Source: Lacibacter sp. H375 (GTDB lineage Bacteria; Bacteroidota; Bacteroidia; Chitinophagales; Chitinophagaceae). From it: a DNA stretch of 64,000 bases. The stretch spans positions 2,666,001 through 2,730,000 of the forward strand of contig NZ_JBBKTT010000001.1 in assembly GCF_037892425.1 (NCBI RefSeq). Direction: 5' to 3'. Shown here in pieces: positions 9,841 through 19,073 of this stretch (position 1 is the first letter of the stretch; every line of letters starts with the position of its first letter). The position numbers and the translations under genes were made by a program. Below the pieces are notes generated by a model. The model was not told the origin of the DNA. It did no database searches and was given only the letters and a program-made list of their open reading frames with translations.

Positions 9841-11151
9841 ATGAAAATCGCAGTAGTAGGAACAGGTTATGTAGGTCTCGTAACAGGAACGTGTTTTGCC
9901 GAAACAGGCAACCAGGTTACCTGTGTTGATATTGATAAATCAAAAGTTGATAAACTTTCAAACGGGCAGATCACTATTTACGAACCCGGACTTGAAAAAA
10001 TATTTCTCCGTAACCTCAAAGAAGGTCGGTTGCATTTCACCACCAACCTTGCTGAAGGTGTGAAAGATGCAGCGATCATATTTCTTGCGTTGCCAACACC
10101 TCCCGGTGAAGATGGCAGTGCTGATCTGAAATACATTTTAGGTGTGGCCAATGATCTCGGAAAAATTCTTACCGATTATAAAGTGATCGTTGATAAGAGC
10201 ACAGTGCCGGTTGGCACAGCCGATAAAGTGCAGGCTGCAATTGCGAAAAATTTCAAAGGCGAATTTGCTGTGGTGAGTAACCCGGAATTTTTGCGTGAAG
10301 GTGTGGCCGTTGAAGATTTTATGAAACCCGATCGTGTGGTTGTTGGTACAAGTGATGAGCGTGCAAAAAAAGTTATGACTGAGTTGTATGCTCCGTTTGT
10401 ACGTAGTGGTAACCCGGTGATTTTCATGGATGAGAAAAGCGCTGAGCTTACAAAATATGCAGCCAACTCTTTTTTAGCAGTTAAGATTTCATTTATGAAT
10501 GAGATTGCACGCTTATGCGAACGTCTTGGCGCAGATGTTGATATGGTGCGTAAGGGTATAGGTAGTGATGAGCGTATCGGTAAGCGTTTTCTTTTTCCGG
10601 GTATTGGCTATGGCGGAAGTTGTTTCCCGAAAGATGTGCAGGCATTGGTGAAATCATCCAGCGAAGTGGAATATGATTTTGAAATACTGAATGCAGTGAT
10701 GAAGGTGAACGAAGAGCAGAAATTATTCCTCATGCCAAAGATCAATTCATATTTCAATGGTGATTTGAAAGGAAAGCGTTTTGCATTGTGGGGATTAGCC
10801 TTTAAGCCTAACACGGATGACATTCGTGAAGCACCGGCTTTATACATGATTGATGCGTTAACAGAAGCAGGTGCAACCGTACATGCATACGATCCCGAAG
10901 CGATGCCGAATGTAAAGCAAGTAGTGGGCGATAAAATTGATTTCGCACAAAGTCAATACGATGCGTTGGAAAATGCAGATGCATTGATCATTGCAACGGA
11001 GTGGAGCGAATTCCGCACACCTGAATTTGAAAAAATTTCTTCCATGCTGAAGAACAAAGTGATTTTCGACGGACGGAATGTGTACGACAGAGAACAAATG
11101 AAGCAACTTGGTTTCTTCTACGAAAGTGTAGGAAGAGAAGCAGTGAAGTAA
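9841..11151 (+). CDS. ugd: UDP-glucose 6-dehydrogenase
   Basis: 436 residues. It oxidises UDP-glucose twice to UDP-glucuronate with NAD. N-terminal Rossmann motif GTGYVGLVTG (7-16), central helix domain, and the catalytic Cys261 in GGSCFPKDVQAL, the hallmark of the Ugd branch (the second dehydrogenase of this operon has GGHCIGVDPYY instead). Its product is the substrate of the UDP-glucuronate decarboxylase encoded 32 bases downstream, so the pair would make UDP-xylose. Confidence 0.94.
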   Translation: MKIAVVGTGYVGLVTGTCFAETGNQVTCVDIDKSKVDKLSNGQITIYEPGLEKIFLRNLKEGRLHFTTNLAEGVKDAAIIFLALPTPPGEDGSADLKYILGVANDLGKILTDYKVIVDKSTVPVGTADKVQAAIAKNFKGEFAVVSNPEFLREGVAVEDFMKPDRVVVGTSDERAKKVMTELYAPFVRSGNPVIFMDEKSAELTKYAANSFLAVKISFMNEIARLCERLGADVDMVRKGIGSDERIGKRFLFPGIGYGGSCFPKDVQALVKSSSEVEYDFEILNAVMKVNEEQKLFLMPKINSYFNGDLKGKRFALWGLAFKPNTDDIREAPALYMIDALTEAGATVHAYDPEAMPNVKQVVGDKIDFAQSQYDALENADALIIATEWSEFRTPEFEKISSMLKNKVIFDGRNVYDREQMKQLGFFYESVGREAVK

Positions 11152-11183
11152 TTCTAATTAACGAATAGCATAATAACAATATA

Positions 11184-12167
11184 ATGGATTGTAAACGAAT
11201 ATTAATTACAGGTGCTGCAGGTTTTCTCGGTTCGCATTTATGCGACCGTGCAATCAAAGAAGGCTATCATGTAATTGCAATGGATAATCTCATTACCGGT
11301 GATTTGAAAAATATTGAACATCTGTTCAAGCTGGAGCAATTTGAGTTCTATCATCACGATATAACCAAGTTCATTCACATTCCGGGTAAGCTGGATTATA
11401 TCCTGCACTTTGCATCGCCTGCAAGCCCGATCGATTATTTAAAAATCCCGATTCAGACATTGAAGGTTGGTGCGCACGGAACTCATAACTGTTTGGGTTT
11501 GGCAAAAGCAAAAGGTGCACGCATTCTTGTTGCTTCAACTTCTGAAGTATATGGGGATCCGTTGGTGCATCCTCAAACAGAAGAGTATTGGGGAAATGTA
11601 AATCCTGTTGGTCCACGAGGTGTGTACGATGAGGCTAAGCGTTTCATGGAAAGCATTACGATGGCGTATAACCGCTTTCATGGTGTTGAGACAAGGATCA
11701 TTCGCATCTTTAACACATACGGCCCACGTATGAGACTCAATGATGGTCGTGCTTTACCTGCTTTCATTGGTCAGGCTTTGCGTGGGGAAGACTTGACGGT
11801 ATTTGGTGATGGTAGTCAGACACGAAGTTTTTGTTATGTGGATGACCTCGTTGAAGGTATTTATCGTTTGCTTATGAGCGATTATGATATGCCCGTGAAT
11901 ATTGGTAACCCAACAGAAATAACGTTGAAAGAATTTGCAGAAGAAGTGATTAAGTTAACAGGCACATCACAAAAAATTGTTTACAAAGATTTGCCTGTAG
12001 ACGATCCTAAACAACGCAAACCGGATATTACAAAAGCAAAAGCATTGCTTGGCTGGGAGCCAAAAGTAAGTCGTGCGGAAGGATTGAAGATCACTTATGA
12101 GTATTTCAAAAACTTGCCGCAGGAAGAGTGGAGCAAATTGCCGAAAGAGTTTGTGAGCATGAAATGA
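11184..12167 (+). CDS. UDP-glucuronate decarboxylase (UDP-xylose synthase), SDR family
   Basis: 327 residues, extended short-chain dehydrogenase. NAD-binding GAAGFLGSH (10-18), catalytic Tyr148/Lys152 in YDEAKRFME, and the UXS-type segment [10 protein letters not shown]. Converts UDP-glucuronate to UDP-xylose. Position right after ugd supports the substrate. Distinguished from RfbB-like dehydratases by the STSEVYGD and GVYDEAKR motifs. Confidence 0.92.
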   Translation: MDCKRILITGAAGFLGSHLCDRAIKEGYHVIAMDNLITGDLKNIEHLFKLEQFEFYHHDITKFIHIPGKLDYILHFASPASPIDYLKIPIQTLKVGAHGTHNCLGLAKAKGARILVASTSEVYGDPLVHPQTEEYWGNVNPVGPRGVYDEAKRFMESITMAYNRFHGVETRIIRIFNTYGPRMRLNDGRALPAFIGQALRGEDLTVFGDGSQTRSFCYVDDLVEGIYRLLMSDYDMPVNIGNPTEITLKEFAEEVIKLTGTSQKIVYKDLPVDDPKQRKPDITKAKALLGWEPKVSRAEGLKITYEYFKNLPQEEWSKLPKEFVSMK

Positions 12168-12204
12168 TGAGTAAAGAGAAATAAGTTTAAATCAGAAATC
12201 GAAA

Positions 12205-13494
12205 ATGTATCAATCATTAATTAATAAAGAAAAGAAAGTAGCAGTCGTTGGGTTAGGCTATGTGGGATTGCCATTGGCATTGGAACTGGCTGTGCACATG
12301 CAGGTGATCGGTTTCGATATCAATAAGAAACGCATTGAAATGATGCAGCGCAATGAAGATCCCAGTAAGGAAGTTGAGGCGGACCGTTTTGCAGGAAAGG
12401 ATATTGTGTTTACGGATGATAGTAATGTATTAAGAGAAGCTTCCTTCTTTATTGTGACTGTGCCAACACCGGTAGATGATCATAAAGTTCCTGACCTCAC
12501 CCCATTGGAGAAAGCAAGTGAAACTGTGGGTAAGGTGTTGAAGAAAGGTGATTATGTGATTTATGAAAGCACCACCTATCCCGGTTGTACAGAAGAAGAT
12601 TGTATGCCGATCCTGGAACAGTTCTCCGGCCTGAAAGGAAAAATTGATTTTAAGATTGGCTACTCACCTGAGCGGATTAATCCGGGTGATAAACATCATA
12701 CATTAAGCAACACCATCAAGATTGTTTCCGGTTGCGATGATGAATCATTGCAGGAAATTGCTGCGGTGTATGAAAGTGTAGTAAAGGTTGGAGTACATCG
12801 TGCACCAAACATTAAAGTAGCAGAAGCAGGAAAGATCATCGAAAATGCGCAGCGTGATCTGAATATTTCATTGATGAATGAACTCTCGATCATTTTCGAT
12901 CGCATTGGCATTAACACATTTGATGTGGTGGAAGCTGCAGGAACAAAATGGAACTTTCATAAATACACACCGGGCTTAGTAGGCGGCCATTGCATAGGTG
13001 TGGACCCTTACTATTTAACTTACAAGGCACAGCAGCTTGGTTATAATTCAAAAGTAATTGCCAGTGGTCGTTTTGTGAATGATGAAATGCCCCGCTATGT
13101 AGCAAAGAAAATTATTCAGCATATTATTAAGCATGCACCAAATCCTGCTACTGCAAAAGTGTTGGTGCTGGGTGCAACGTTTAAAGAGAACGTAGCAGAT
13201 ATCCGCAATTCGAAAGTGGCTGATATGGTAAAAGAGTTGCTGGAGTATAATGTAGCTGTAGATTTTGTTGATCCGCATGCTGATGCAGAAGAAGTACATC
13301 ATGAATATGGTTTAACGATTGCTGGTGAAATTGGAACAGGATATGATGCAATTGTATTGGCAGTAGCGCATCATCCCTATACTGCATTTACAGAAGAGTA
13401 CTTGTTGTCTATTGCCAATGAGAAAGCCATGTTTGCTGATCTAAAAGGTATCTATCGGAATAAAATTTCAAAACTCAAATACTGGAGTTTATAA
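12205..13494 (+). CDS. UDP-N-acetylhexosamine 6-dehydrogenase (TviB/WbpO/WbpA type)
   Basis: 429 residues, UDP-glucose/GDP-mannose dehydrogenase superfamily. Rossmann motif GLGYVGLPLA (16-25), SPERINPGD (154-162), and the catalytic Cys263 in GGHCIGVDPYY, which marks the branch acting on UDP-GlcNAc or UDP-GalNAc (Vi antigen and O-antigen uronic acids). GlcNAc versus GalNAc cannot be decided by eye. Its stop and the rfbB start share one base (TAATG), suggesting coupled translation. Confidence 0.9.
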   Translation: MYQSLINKEKKVAVVGLGYVGLPLALELAVHMQVIGFDINKKRIEMMQRNEDPSKEVEADRFAGKDIVFTDDSNVLREASFFIVTVPTPVDDHKVPDLTPLEKASETVGKVLKKGDYVIYESTTYPGCTEEDCMPILEQFSGLKGKIDFKIGYSPERINPGDKHHTLSNTIKIVSGCDDESLQEIAAVYESVVKVGVHRAPNIKVAEAGKIIENAQRDLNISLMNELSIIFDRIGINTFDVVEAAGTKWNFHKYTPGLVGGHCIGVDPYYLTYKAQQLGYNSKVIASGRFVNDEMPRYVAKKIIQHIIKHAPNPATAKVLVLGATFKENVADIRNSKVADMVKELLEYNVAVDFVDPHADAEEVHHEYGLTIAGEIGTGYDAIVLAVAHHPYTAFTEEYLLSIANEKAMFADLKGIYRNKISKLKYWSL

Positions 13495-14558
13495 TGAGCA
13501 CATTCGATAAAACAATATTGGTGACTGGTGGCGCAGGCTTTATCGGCAGTCACGTAATTCGTCTTTTTGTAAATAAATATCCCAATTACAAAATTGTAAA
13601 TGGTGATGCTTTAACCTACGCAGGCAACCTGGAGAATCTGAAAGATGTACAGGATCAACCAAACTATGCGTTTGCAAAAATTGATATTACAGATGAAGCA
13701 GCTGTTGAACAGCTCTTCAATCAATATCATTTTGATGCTGTAATTCATTTGGCAGCAGAAAGTCATGTTGATCGTAGTATTCTTGATCCATTGGCATTTG
13801 TAAAAACAAATGTGTTGGGTACTGCAATTTTGCTGAATGCATGTCGCAAGCATTGGGCCGGTAATCTTGAAGGCAAGCTGTTCTATCATGTTTCAACAGA
13901 TGAGGTATACGGTTCATTAGGCGAGTCTGGTTTCTTTACAGAAGAAACACCGTACGATCCACATTCTCCATACTCAGCTTCAAAAGCTGCGTCTGATCAT
14001 TTTGTAATGGCTTATTATGATACTTATGGTTTGCCGGTGGTAATGAGTAACTGCAGCAACAACTATGGTTCACATCATTTTCCGGAAAAATTGATTCCGT
14101 TAATGATCAACAATATCAAAAACAACAAGCCATTGCCTGTGTACGGTAAAGGTGAAAATGTTCGTGACTGGTTATTTGTAGAAGATCATGCAAGAGCGAT
14201 CGATACTATTTTCCATAATGGAAAACAGGGACAGAGTTATAATGTAGGTGGATTCAACGAATGGAAAAATATTGACCTGGTTCATTTGCTCTGCAGCATC
14301 ATGGATAAAAAACTTGGTCGTGCAGAAGGGGAAAGCGCCAAGCTCATCACTTATGTAAAAGACCGTGCCGGTCATGATCTGCGTTATGCCATTGATGCAA
14401 CAAAACTCAATAAAGAATTAGGCTGGAGTCCGTCGCTTCAGTTTGAAGAAGGACTAGAGAAAACAGTCGAATGGTATTTAAGTAACGAAGAGTGGATCAA
14501 CCATGTAACCAGTGGTGATTACCAGAAATATTACGATGTGCAATACGAAAAAAGGTGA
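13494..14558 (+). CDS. rfbB: dTDP-glucose 4,6-dehydratase
   Basis: 354 residues, extended SDR. NAD-binding GGAGFIGSH (12-20), the dehydratase triad Thr135-Asp136-Glu137 in HVSTDEVYG, and Tyr160/Lys164 in YSASKAASDH. Makes dTDP-4-keto-6-deoxyglucose, second step of dTDP-L-rhamnose synthesis. It overlaps the previous gene by one base; rfbC follows after 52 bases. The first-step enzyme rfbA is absent from this operon. Confidence 0.95.
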   Translation: MSTFDKTILVTGGAGFIGSHVIRLFVNKYPNYKIVNGDALTYAGNLENLKDVQDQPNYAFAKIDITDEAAVEQLFNQYHFDAVIHLAAESHVDRSILDPLAFVKTNVLGTAILLNACRKHWAGNLEGKLFYHVSTDEVYGSLGESGFFTEETPYDPHSPYSASKAASDHFVMAYYDTYGLPVVMSNCSNNYGSHHFPEKLIPLMINNIKNNKPLPVYGKGENVRDWLFVEDHARAIDTIFHNGKQGQSYNVGGFNEWKNIDLVHLLCSIMDKKLGRAEGESAKLITYVKDRAGHDLRYAIDATKLNKELGWSPSLQFEEGLEKTVEWYLSNEEWINHVTSGDYQKYYDVQYEKR

Positions 14559-14610
14559 GTGGTCAGTAGTTAAAATCAGAAATCATACATCATAAATCAG
14601 ACATATCGTA

Positions 14611-15165
14611 ATGGCTTTTTTACAAACAGGATTCCCGGGCTTAGTAGTGTTTGAACCAAACGTATTTGGCGACGACCGGGGTTATTTCTTTGAATCATAC
14701 AACCAACAGACTTTCGAGAAGGAAGGATTGTTTTATAACTGGGTGCAGGATAATCAATCGAGTTCTACTTACGGCGTTATCCGTGGGCTGCATTTTCAAA
14801 AAGGCGAACATGCACAGGCAAAGTTGGTTCGTTGCTTAAGTGGAAAAATCCTGGATGTAGTAGTTGATCTGCGTAAAGATTCACCCACTTTCAAAAAGGT
14901 GTATGCTGTTGAATTAACATCAGAGAAGAAAAATGCATTACTTGTGCCACGTGGATTTGCACATGGTTTTTCTGTATTAAGCGAAACGGCTGAAGTGTTG
15001 TACAAATGCGATAATTTCTACAGTAAACAAAGTGAAGGCGGTTTGTTGTACAAAGATCCAACTCTGAATATTAATTGGCGAATTGAAAGCGGTAGAGAAA
15101 TCGTTTCAGGGAAAGATCTGCTCAATTCATCATTTACTGATCTGGGCGAAGACAGCCTCTTTTAA
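14611..15165 (+). CDS. rfbC: dTDP-4-dehydrorhamnose 3,5-epimerase
   Basis: 184 residues, the usual size of this cupin-fold epimerase. Motifs: FFESYNQQTF near the N-terminus, GVIRGLHFQ with catalytic His61, VVVDLRKDSPTF, and PRGFAHGFSVL. Third step of dTDP-rhamnose synthesis. Eight bases separate it from rfbD. Confidence 0.94.
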   Translation: MAFLQTGFPGLVVFEPNVFGDDRGYFFESYNQQTFEKEGLFYNWVQDNQSSSTYGVIRGLHFQKGEHAQAKLVRCLSGKILDVVVDLRKDSPTFKKVYAVELTSEKKNALLVPRGFAHGFSVLSETAEVLYKCDNFYSKQSEGGLLYKDPTLNINWRIESGREIVSGKDLLNSSFTDLGEDSLF

Positions 15166-15173
15166 TAATTGAT

Positions 15174-16040
15174 ATGGAAAAGCCGGTTATACTTGTTACA
15201 GGTAGTAATGGTCAGCTTGGGAAAGAGTTGCAACAACTTGCAGATACTTATCAGCAATATAGTTTTGTATTTGCTTCAAGAGAAGACCTGAAGCTTCACC
15301 ACTTTGGGTTAGTTGAGAACTTTTTTATTGCAACGAAGCCGAAGTATTGTATTAACTGTGCAGCTTATACGGCAGTTGATAAAGCCGAGAACGAACAGGA
15401 AATGGCCATGCTAGTAAATGGAGAAGCTGTTGGTCACCTTGCATCTGTTTGTAAAAAATATAAAACGAAGTTCATTCATATCTCTACTGATTATGTGTTT
15501 GATGGCGAAAGTGAAACGCCTTACAAAGAAGATGGTGCGACTGGTCCCATCAACACCTATGGTAAATCAAAACTTTTAGGTGAGCAGTTGTGCATGAAAG
15601 AAGATGAAGATGCCATCATTATTCGTACTGCTTGGGTGTATTCTTCATTTGGTCACAACTTTGTGAAAACAATGATGCGGTTAATGAATGAACGCAATGA
15701 ATTAAATGTTGTAGCTGATCAAATCGGTTCTCCAACCTATGCTGCTGATCTTGCAAAAGCAATTCTCGATATCATTTCTTCCGGCAAATGGGTGAGTGGT
15801 ATTTATCATTATAGCAACGAAGGAAAGATCAGTTGGTATGAATTTGCTCAGGCTATTAAAGAAATAACCAGTAGTAAAGCCATTGTGCATCCAATTGAAA
15901 CAGCTCAATACCCAACACCCGCACGTCGCCCTCATTATTCTTTGCTTAATAAAGAAAAGATCAAATCAACCTTTAATGTGGCCGTTCCGGAGTGGAAAGA
16001 GAGCTTGCAAAAATGTATCGGCATCTTGCAGGATGCCTGA
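15174..16040 (+). CDS. rfbD: dTDP-4-dehydrorhamnose reductase
   Basis: 288 residues, SDR fold. Starts with the nucleotide-binding GSNGQLGKEL, then CAAYTAVDKAE, STDYVFDG and YGKSKLLGE with the catalytic Tyr/Lys pair. Reduces dTDP-4-keto-rhamnose to dTDP-L-rhamnose, last step of the pathway and last gene of the operon. A terminator follows about 30 bases after the stop. Confidence 0.94.
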   Translation: MEKPVILVTGSNGQLGKELQQLADTYQQYSFVFASREDLKLHHFGLVENFFIATKPKYCINCAAYTAVDKAENEQEMAMLVNGEAVGHLASVCKKYKTKFIHISTDYVFDGESETPYKEDGATGPINTYGKSKLLGEQLCMKEDEDAIIIRTAWVYSSFGHNFVKTMMRLMNERNELNVVADQIGSPTYAADLAKAILDIISSGKWVSGIYHYSNEGKISWYEFAQAIKEITSSKAIVHPIETAQYPTPARRPHYSLLNKEKIKSTFNVAVPEWKESLQKCIGILQDA

Positions 16041-16068
16041 AAATACTCCCGGAATGGTCTTTAAAATC

Positions 16069-16097
16069 AAAAACCCTCCACAATGTGGAGGGTTTTT
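16069..16097. terminator. Bidirectional terminator between rfbD and tRNA-Gln
   Basis: Stem accctccac (16073-16081) with gtggagggt (16085-16093), extended by A:T pairs on both sides, three-base loop. T run on the right, A run on the left, so it can stop both the rfb operon (plus) and the tRNA-Gln transcript (minus). Confidence 0.85.
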
Positions 16098-16098
16098 G

Positions 16099-16169
16099 TT
16101 GGCCTACCTGGATTCGAACCAAGACAAACAGAACCAAAATCTGTCGTACTACCATTATACTATAGGCCA
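16099..16169 (-). tRNA. tRNA-Gln (anticodon TTG)
   Basis: Read on the minus strand: acceptor TGGCCTA (16169-16163) pairs with TAGGCCA (16106-16100). The anticodon stem acaga/tctgt encloses the loop ttTTGgt; the T arm has GGTTCGAATCC. CCA is not encoded. 71 bases. Confidence 0.95.
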
Positions 16170-16235
16170 ATCTCCCTTTCGGGGCTGCAAAAATAAGGTG
16201 CAACAGATGATCAACCAAAAAATTTATCAAATTGA

Positions 16236-18857
16236 TCAACTCTTGCTTTCCCGATCTTTCAGTTCTTTGATCTTATCGAGCGCTCCGGCCACCACATCGC
16301 ACATAATGGTGTAAAGGGCACCTTGCTTCGGATTAGCGTAAATATATTCCAACGCCTCATTTTCATTCGCAATTTTCATCACCGGAATGGTTTTATTCAC
16401 CTTCCGAATGCCTTCTTCAAGCAAGTCCATGATTTCTTCTGCTGTGCGGCCACGCAGGTTTTTATCGCATCGCATGATGATCTCATCAAAATACTTACCG
16501 CTGATTTCACCAAGTTCACGGATATCTTCATCTCTCCGGTCGCCTGTACCACTAATAACGCCGACTTTATACTTGTAATCGAGTTTGTTTACAAATTCGC
16601 AAAGCAATTGAAGTCCGTGTGGGTTGTGCGCAAAATCGGCGAGGAACGTATAATTTTTAAAGTGAAAGAAATTCAAACGACCGGGCGTTAAGCTTTCGCC
16701 TGGTATAAACGTGAGTAACCCCTGGCGAATATCATCAATGCTGATGTCACGATAAAGATATGTGGCAAGTACTGCTGGTAAACAGTTGGCGATATTATGC
16801 ACCGCTTTGCCTTCGTAGGTAAGCGGAATATCTTTTGCAGGAAGCACTCTTATTTTCCATGTGCCTTTCATGATGCTGATAAAACCATTTTCAAAAACAG
16901 TCGCTAATCCGCCACCAGCACAATGTTCTTTAATGCGTGGATTGTTTTCGTCCATACTGAACAACGCAACATTACACTTCAGATCATTTTTCATTTTATA
17001 AACGAGCTCATCTTCTGCATTAAGAATCGCATAGCCATGCGGAAAAACCGTTTCAGGAACAACTGCTTTTACTTTCGCCATTTGTTCAACAGTGTTGATG
17101 CCGCCAAGGCCAATATGATCTGCAGCAACATTTGTAACAATGGCCACATCACAATTTTGAAATGCCAGACCTGATTTTAAAATACCACCTCTTGCACATT
17201 CCAATACTGCAAAATCAACGGTGGGATCTTTTAATACAAATGTTGATGAGATTGGCCCGGTACAATCGCCCTTCATCATTAAATGATTCTGAATATAAAC
17301 ACCATCACTTGTTGTGTAACCAACTTTCTTACCTGCGCTTTTTGCAATATGTGCAGTTAACCGTGTTGTAGTTGTTTTGCCATTTGTTCCTGTAATGGCG
17401 ATAATGGGAATACGACCAACACTTCCTTTTGGAAACAACATGTCGATCACGGGTTCTGCTACATTACGTGGCAATCCTTCAGCTGGGTCAATATGCATAC
17501 GGAAACCCGGTGCTGCATTTACTTCGAGAATGGCTCCTCCGTTTTCACTCACAGGAGTACGTAAGTCTGTTGCCATAATATCAATACCGCAAATATCAAG
17601 ACCAATAATTTTGCTGATGCGTTCGCACATGAACACATTTGCAGGATGTACCTCATCGGTTACATCTGTTGATGTACCACCTGTTGAAAGATTTGCTGTT
17701 GTTTTTAATAAAACCAATTCGCCTTTTGGCGGAACTGTCTCTAATGTATATCCTTTCTCTTCCAGCATTTTCATAGTGCTGCCATCAACAGTAATTTGTG
17801 TCAATACTTTTTCATGACCATAGCCACGACGGGGATCTTTATTGGTTTCATCGATCAGCCATTGAATGTTATGTTCACCATCTCCAATTACACTTGCAGG
17901 CGTGCGCAACGCAGCACAAATAAATTTATGGTTGATGACGAGTATGCGAAAATCAAAACCTGTAATAAAGCGTTCAACAATTACACTACGGCTATATGCT
18001 TTCGCTGCTTCAAATGCTTTTAATGCCTGTTCTTTATTGGTAATGTTGGTGGTATTCCCTTTTCCGTGATTGCCGTCAATTGGTTTGATCACTAAGGGGT
18101 ATCCGAATTTTTCAATGGCTTCATCTAAACCAACTTCAGTGCGAATCACCGTTCCTCTAGGTACAGGAATTTCAGCAGCTTCGAGCAATAGTTTTGTTTC
18201 TTCTTTATCGCATGCAATATCTACTGCAATATTTGATGTGGTTGATGCAATAGTTGCACGAATGCGTTTTTGATGAACACCATAACCCAACTGCACCAAA
18301 CTTTGTTTATTCAATCGTATGTAAGGAATGTTTCGTTTGGCTGCTTCATCAACAATACAGCCGGTTGAAGGGCCTAGTCTTGTATCTTCTCGTATTTCTC
18401 TCAGCTTTTGAATATCTTCTTCCAGGTTATATTCTTCTCCTGCAACCAACGCTTCAGCAATACGCACAGCAGCTTTGGCTGCATATACACCCGCATCTTC
18501 TTCGAGATAAGTAAACACTACATAATACACACCTTCTTTTTCATTGGCGCCACGGGTTCTTCCGAATCCTGTATCCATACCTGCCAATGTTTGCAGTTCT
18601 AATGCTACATGTTCTATCACATGGCCCATCCATGTGCCTTCATCAACCCGTTGAAAAAATCCACCTGGTTTGCCCACACTGCAACGATGTCCGTAAAGGC
18701 TGGGAAATAATTTTTCCAATCGTTCACGGAAACCTGGAATGTGGTTAGTGGGGCGTTGTTCAAGTTCTTCGAGGTCGAGTTTCATTTGTATGAGTTTGGT
18801 CCGGCGCACACTCCAATAGTTTGGACCACGAAGAATTTTAATTTCAAGAACTTTCAT
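16236..18857 (-). CDS. cphA: Cyanophycin synthetase
   Basis: 873 residues, the normal CphA length. It builds cyanophycin, an Asp backbone with Arg side groups, without a ribosome, using ATP. Visible: N-terminal domain (about 1-160) opening with the family-typical KILRGPNYWS; an ATP-grasp domain (about 215-475; PLVIKPIDGNHGKG, LEVNAAPGF); and a Mur-ligase-like domain (from about 485) with P-loop GTNGKTTTT (490-498) and a C-terminal FAHNPHG motif. All three parts are intact. The cyanophycinase gene lies divergently 216 bases away, and an isoaspartyl peptidase that could finish degradation is encoded at 61 kb. A MurC/Mpl-type ligase is excluded by the fused ATP-grasp domain. Confidence 0.96.
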   Translation of the reverse strand: MKVLEIKILRGPNYWSVRRTKLIQMKLDLEELEQRPTNHIPGFRERLEKLFPSLYGHRCSVGKPGGFFQRVDEGTWMGHVIEHVALELQTLAGMDTGFGRTRGANEKEGVYYVVFTYLEEDAGVYAAKAAVRIAEALVAGEEYNLEEDIQKLREIREDTRLGPSTGCIVDEAAKRNIPYIRLNKQSLVQLGYGVHQKRIRATIASTTSNIAVDIACDKEETKLLLEAAEIPVPRGTVIRTEVGLDEAIEKFGYPLVIKPIDGNHGKGNTTNITNKEQALKAFEAAKAYSRSVIVERFITGFDFRILVINHKFICAALRTPASVIGDGEHNIQWLIDETNKDPRRGYGHEKVLTQITVDGSTMKMLEEKGYTLETVPPKGELVLLKTTANLSTGGTSTDVTDEVHPANVFMCERISKIIGLDICGIDIMATDLRTPVSENGGAILEVNAAPGFRMHIDPAEGLPRNVAEPVIDMLFPKGSVGRIPIIAITGTNGKTTTTRLTAHIAKSAGKKVGYTTSDGVYIQNHLMMKGDCTGPISSTFVLKDPTVDFAVLECARGGILKSGLAFQNCDVAIVTNVAADHIGLGGINTVEQMAKVKAVVPETVFPHGYAILNAEDELVYKMKNDLKCNVALFSMDENNPRIKEHCAGGGLATVFENGFISIMKGTWKIRVLPAKDIPLTYEGKAVHNIANCLPAVLATYLYRDISIDDIRQGLLTFIPGESLTPGRLNFFHFKNYTFLADFAHNPHGLQLLCEFVNKLDYKYKVGVISGTGDRRDEDIRELGEISGKYFDEIIMRCDKNLRGRTAEEIMDLLEEGIRKVNKTIPVMKIANENEALEYIYANPKQGALYTIMCDVVAGALDKIKELKDRESKS

Positions 18858-18894
18858 GTGTTATTTTTTATTTGATTTTGGCCACATGCTATTC

Positions 18895-18945
18895 GCCATA
18901 AAATTTTCATCGGTGCGATGTGAGTTACCTCGAAAATTTTATGGC
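18895..18945. repeat. Perfect 14-bp inverted repeat between cphA and cphB
   Basis: GCCATAAAATTTTC (18895-18908) is exactly repeated in inverse as GAAAATTTTATGGC (18932-18945). The 23-base spacer contains a second small palindrome, ATCG-GTG-CGAT (18909-18919). There is no T run after either arm, so it does not look like a simple terminator. It lies 38-88 bases upstream of the cphA start and could be an operator or a leader RNA structure. Confidence 0.7.
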
Positions 18946-19042
18946 TCATTTCATAACCGTCGATTGATGTTGTTTCCGAATATATCAAAATTTATCCGAT
19001 GCTGTTGATAAAAGCAAGGCAACACAGGAAATATTTTACCCT

Positions 19043-19050
19043 TAATTTTG
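19043..19050 (+). promoter_or_regulatory. Candidate -7 box for cyanophycinase
   Basis: TAATTTTG matches the Bacteroidota TAnnTTTG box, 23 bases before the chosen TTG start. No convincing TTTG -33 element sits 19-20 bases upstream, so this is tentative. Confidence 0.45.
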
Positions 19051-19073
19051 TTTGGAACTAAAAATCACAATCA

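Noticed and set aside
16100-16239. Frames overlapping tRNA-Gln (15883-16314 plus, 15973-16239 minus)
   Set aside because: They are read through the tRNA and the terminator and have no codon-use or domain support.
17377-17817. 146-residue plus-strand frame inside cphA
   Set aside because: Antisense shadow of the ATP-grasp/Mur-ligase region of an intact gene.
18895-18945. CRISPR-like or REP-type repeat
   Set aside because: There is only one pair of inverted arms and no repeated units; nothing in the window has regular spacer-repeat structure.
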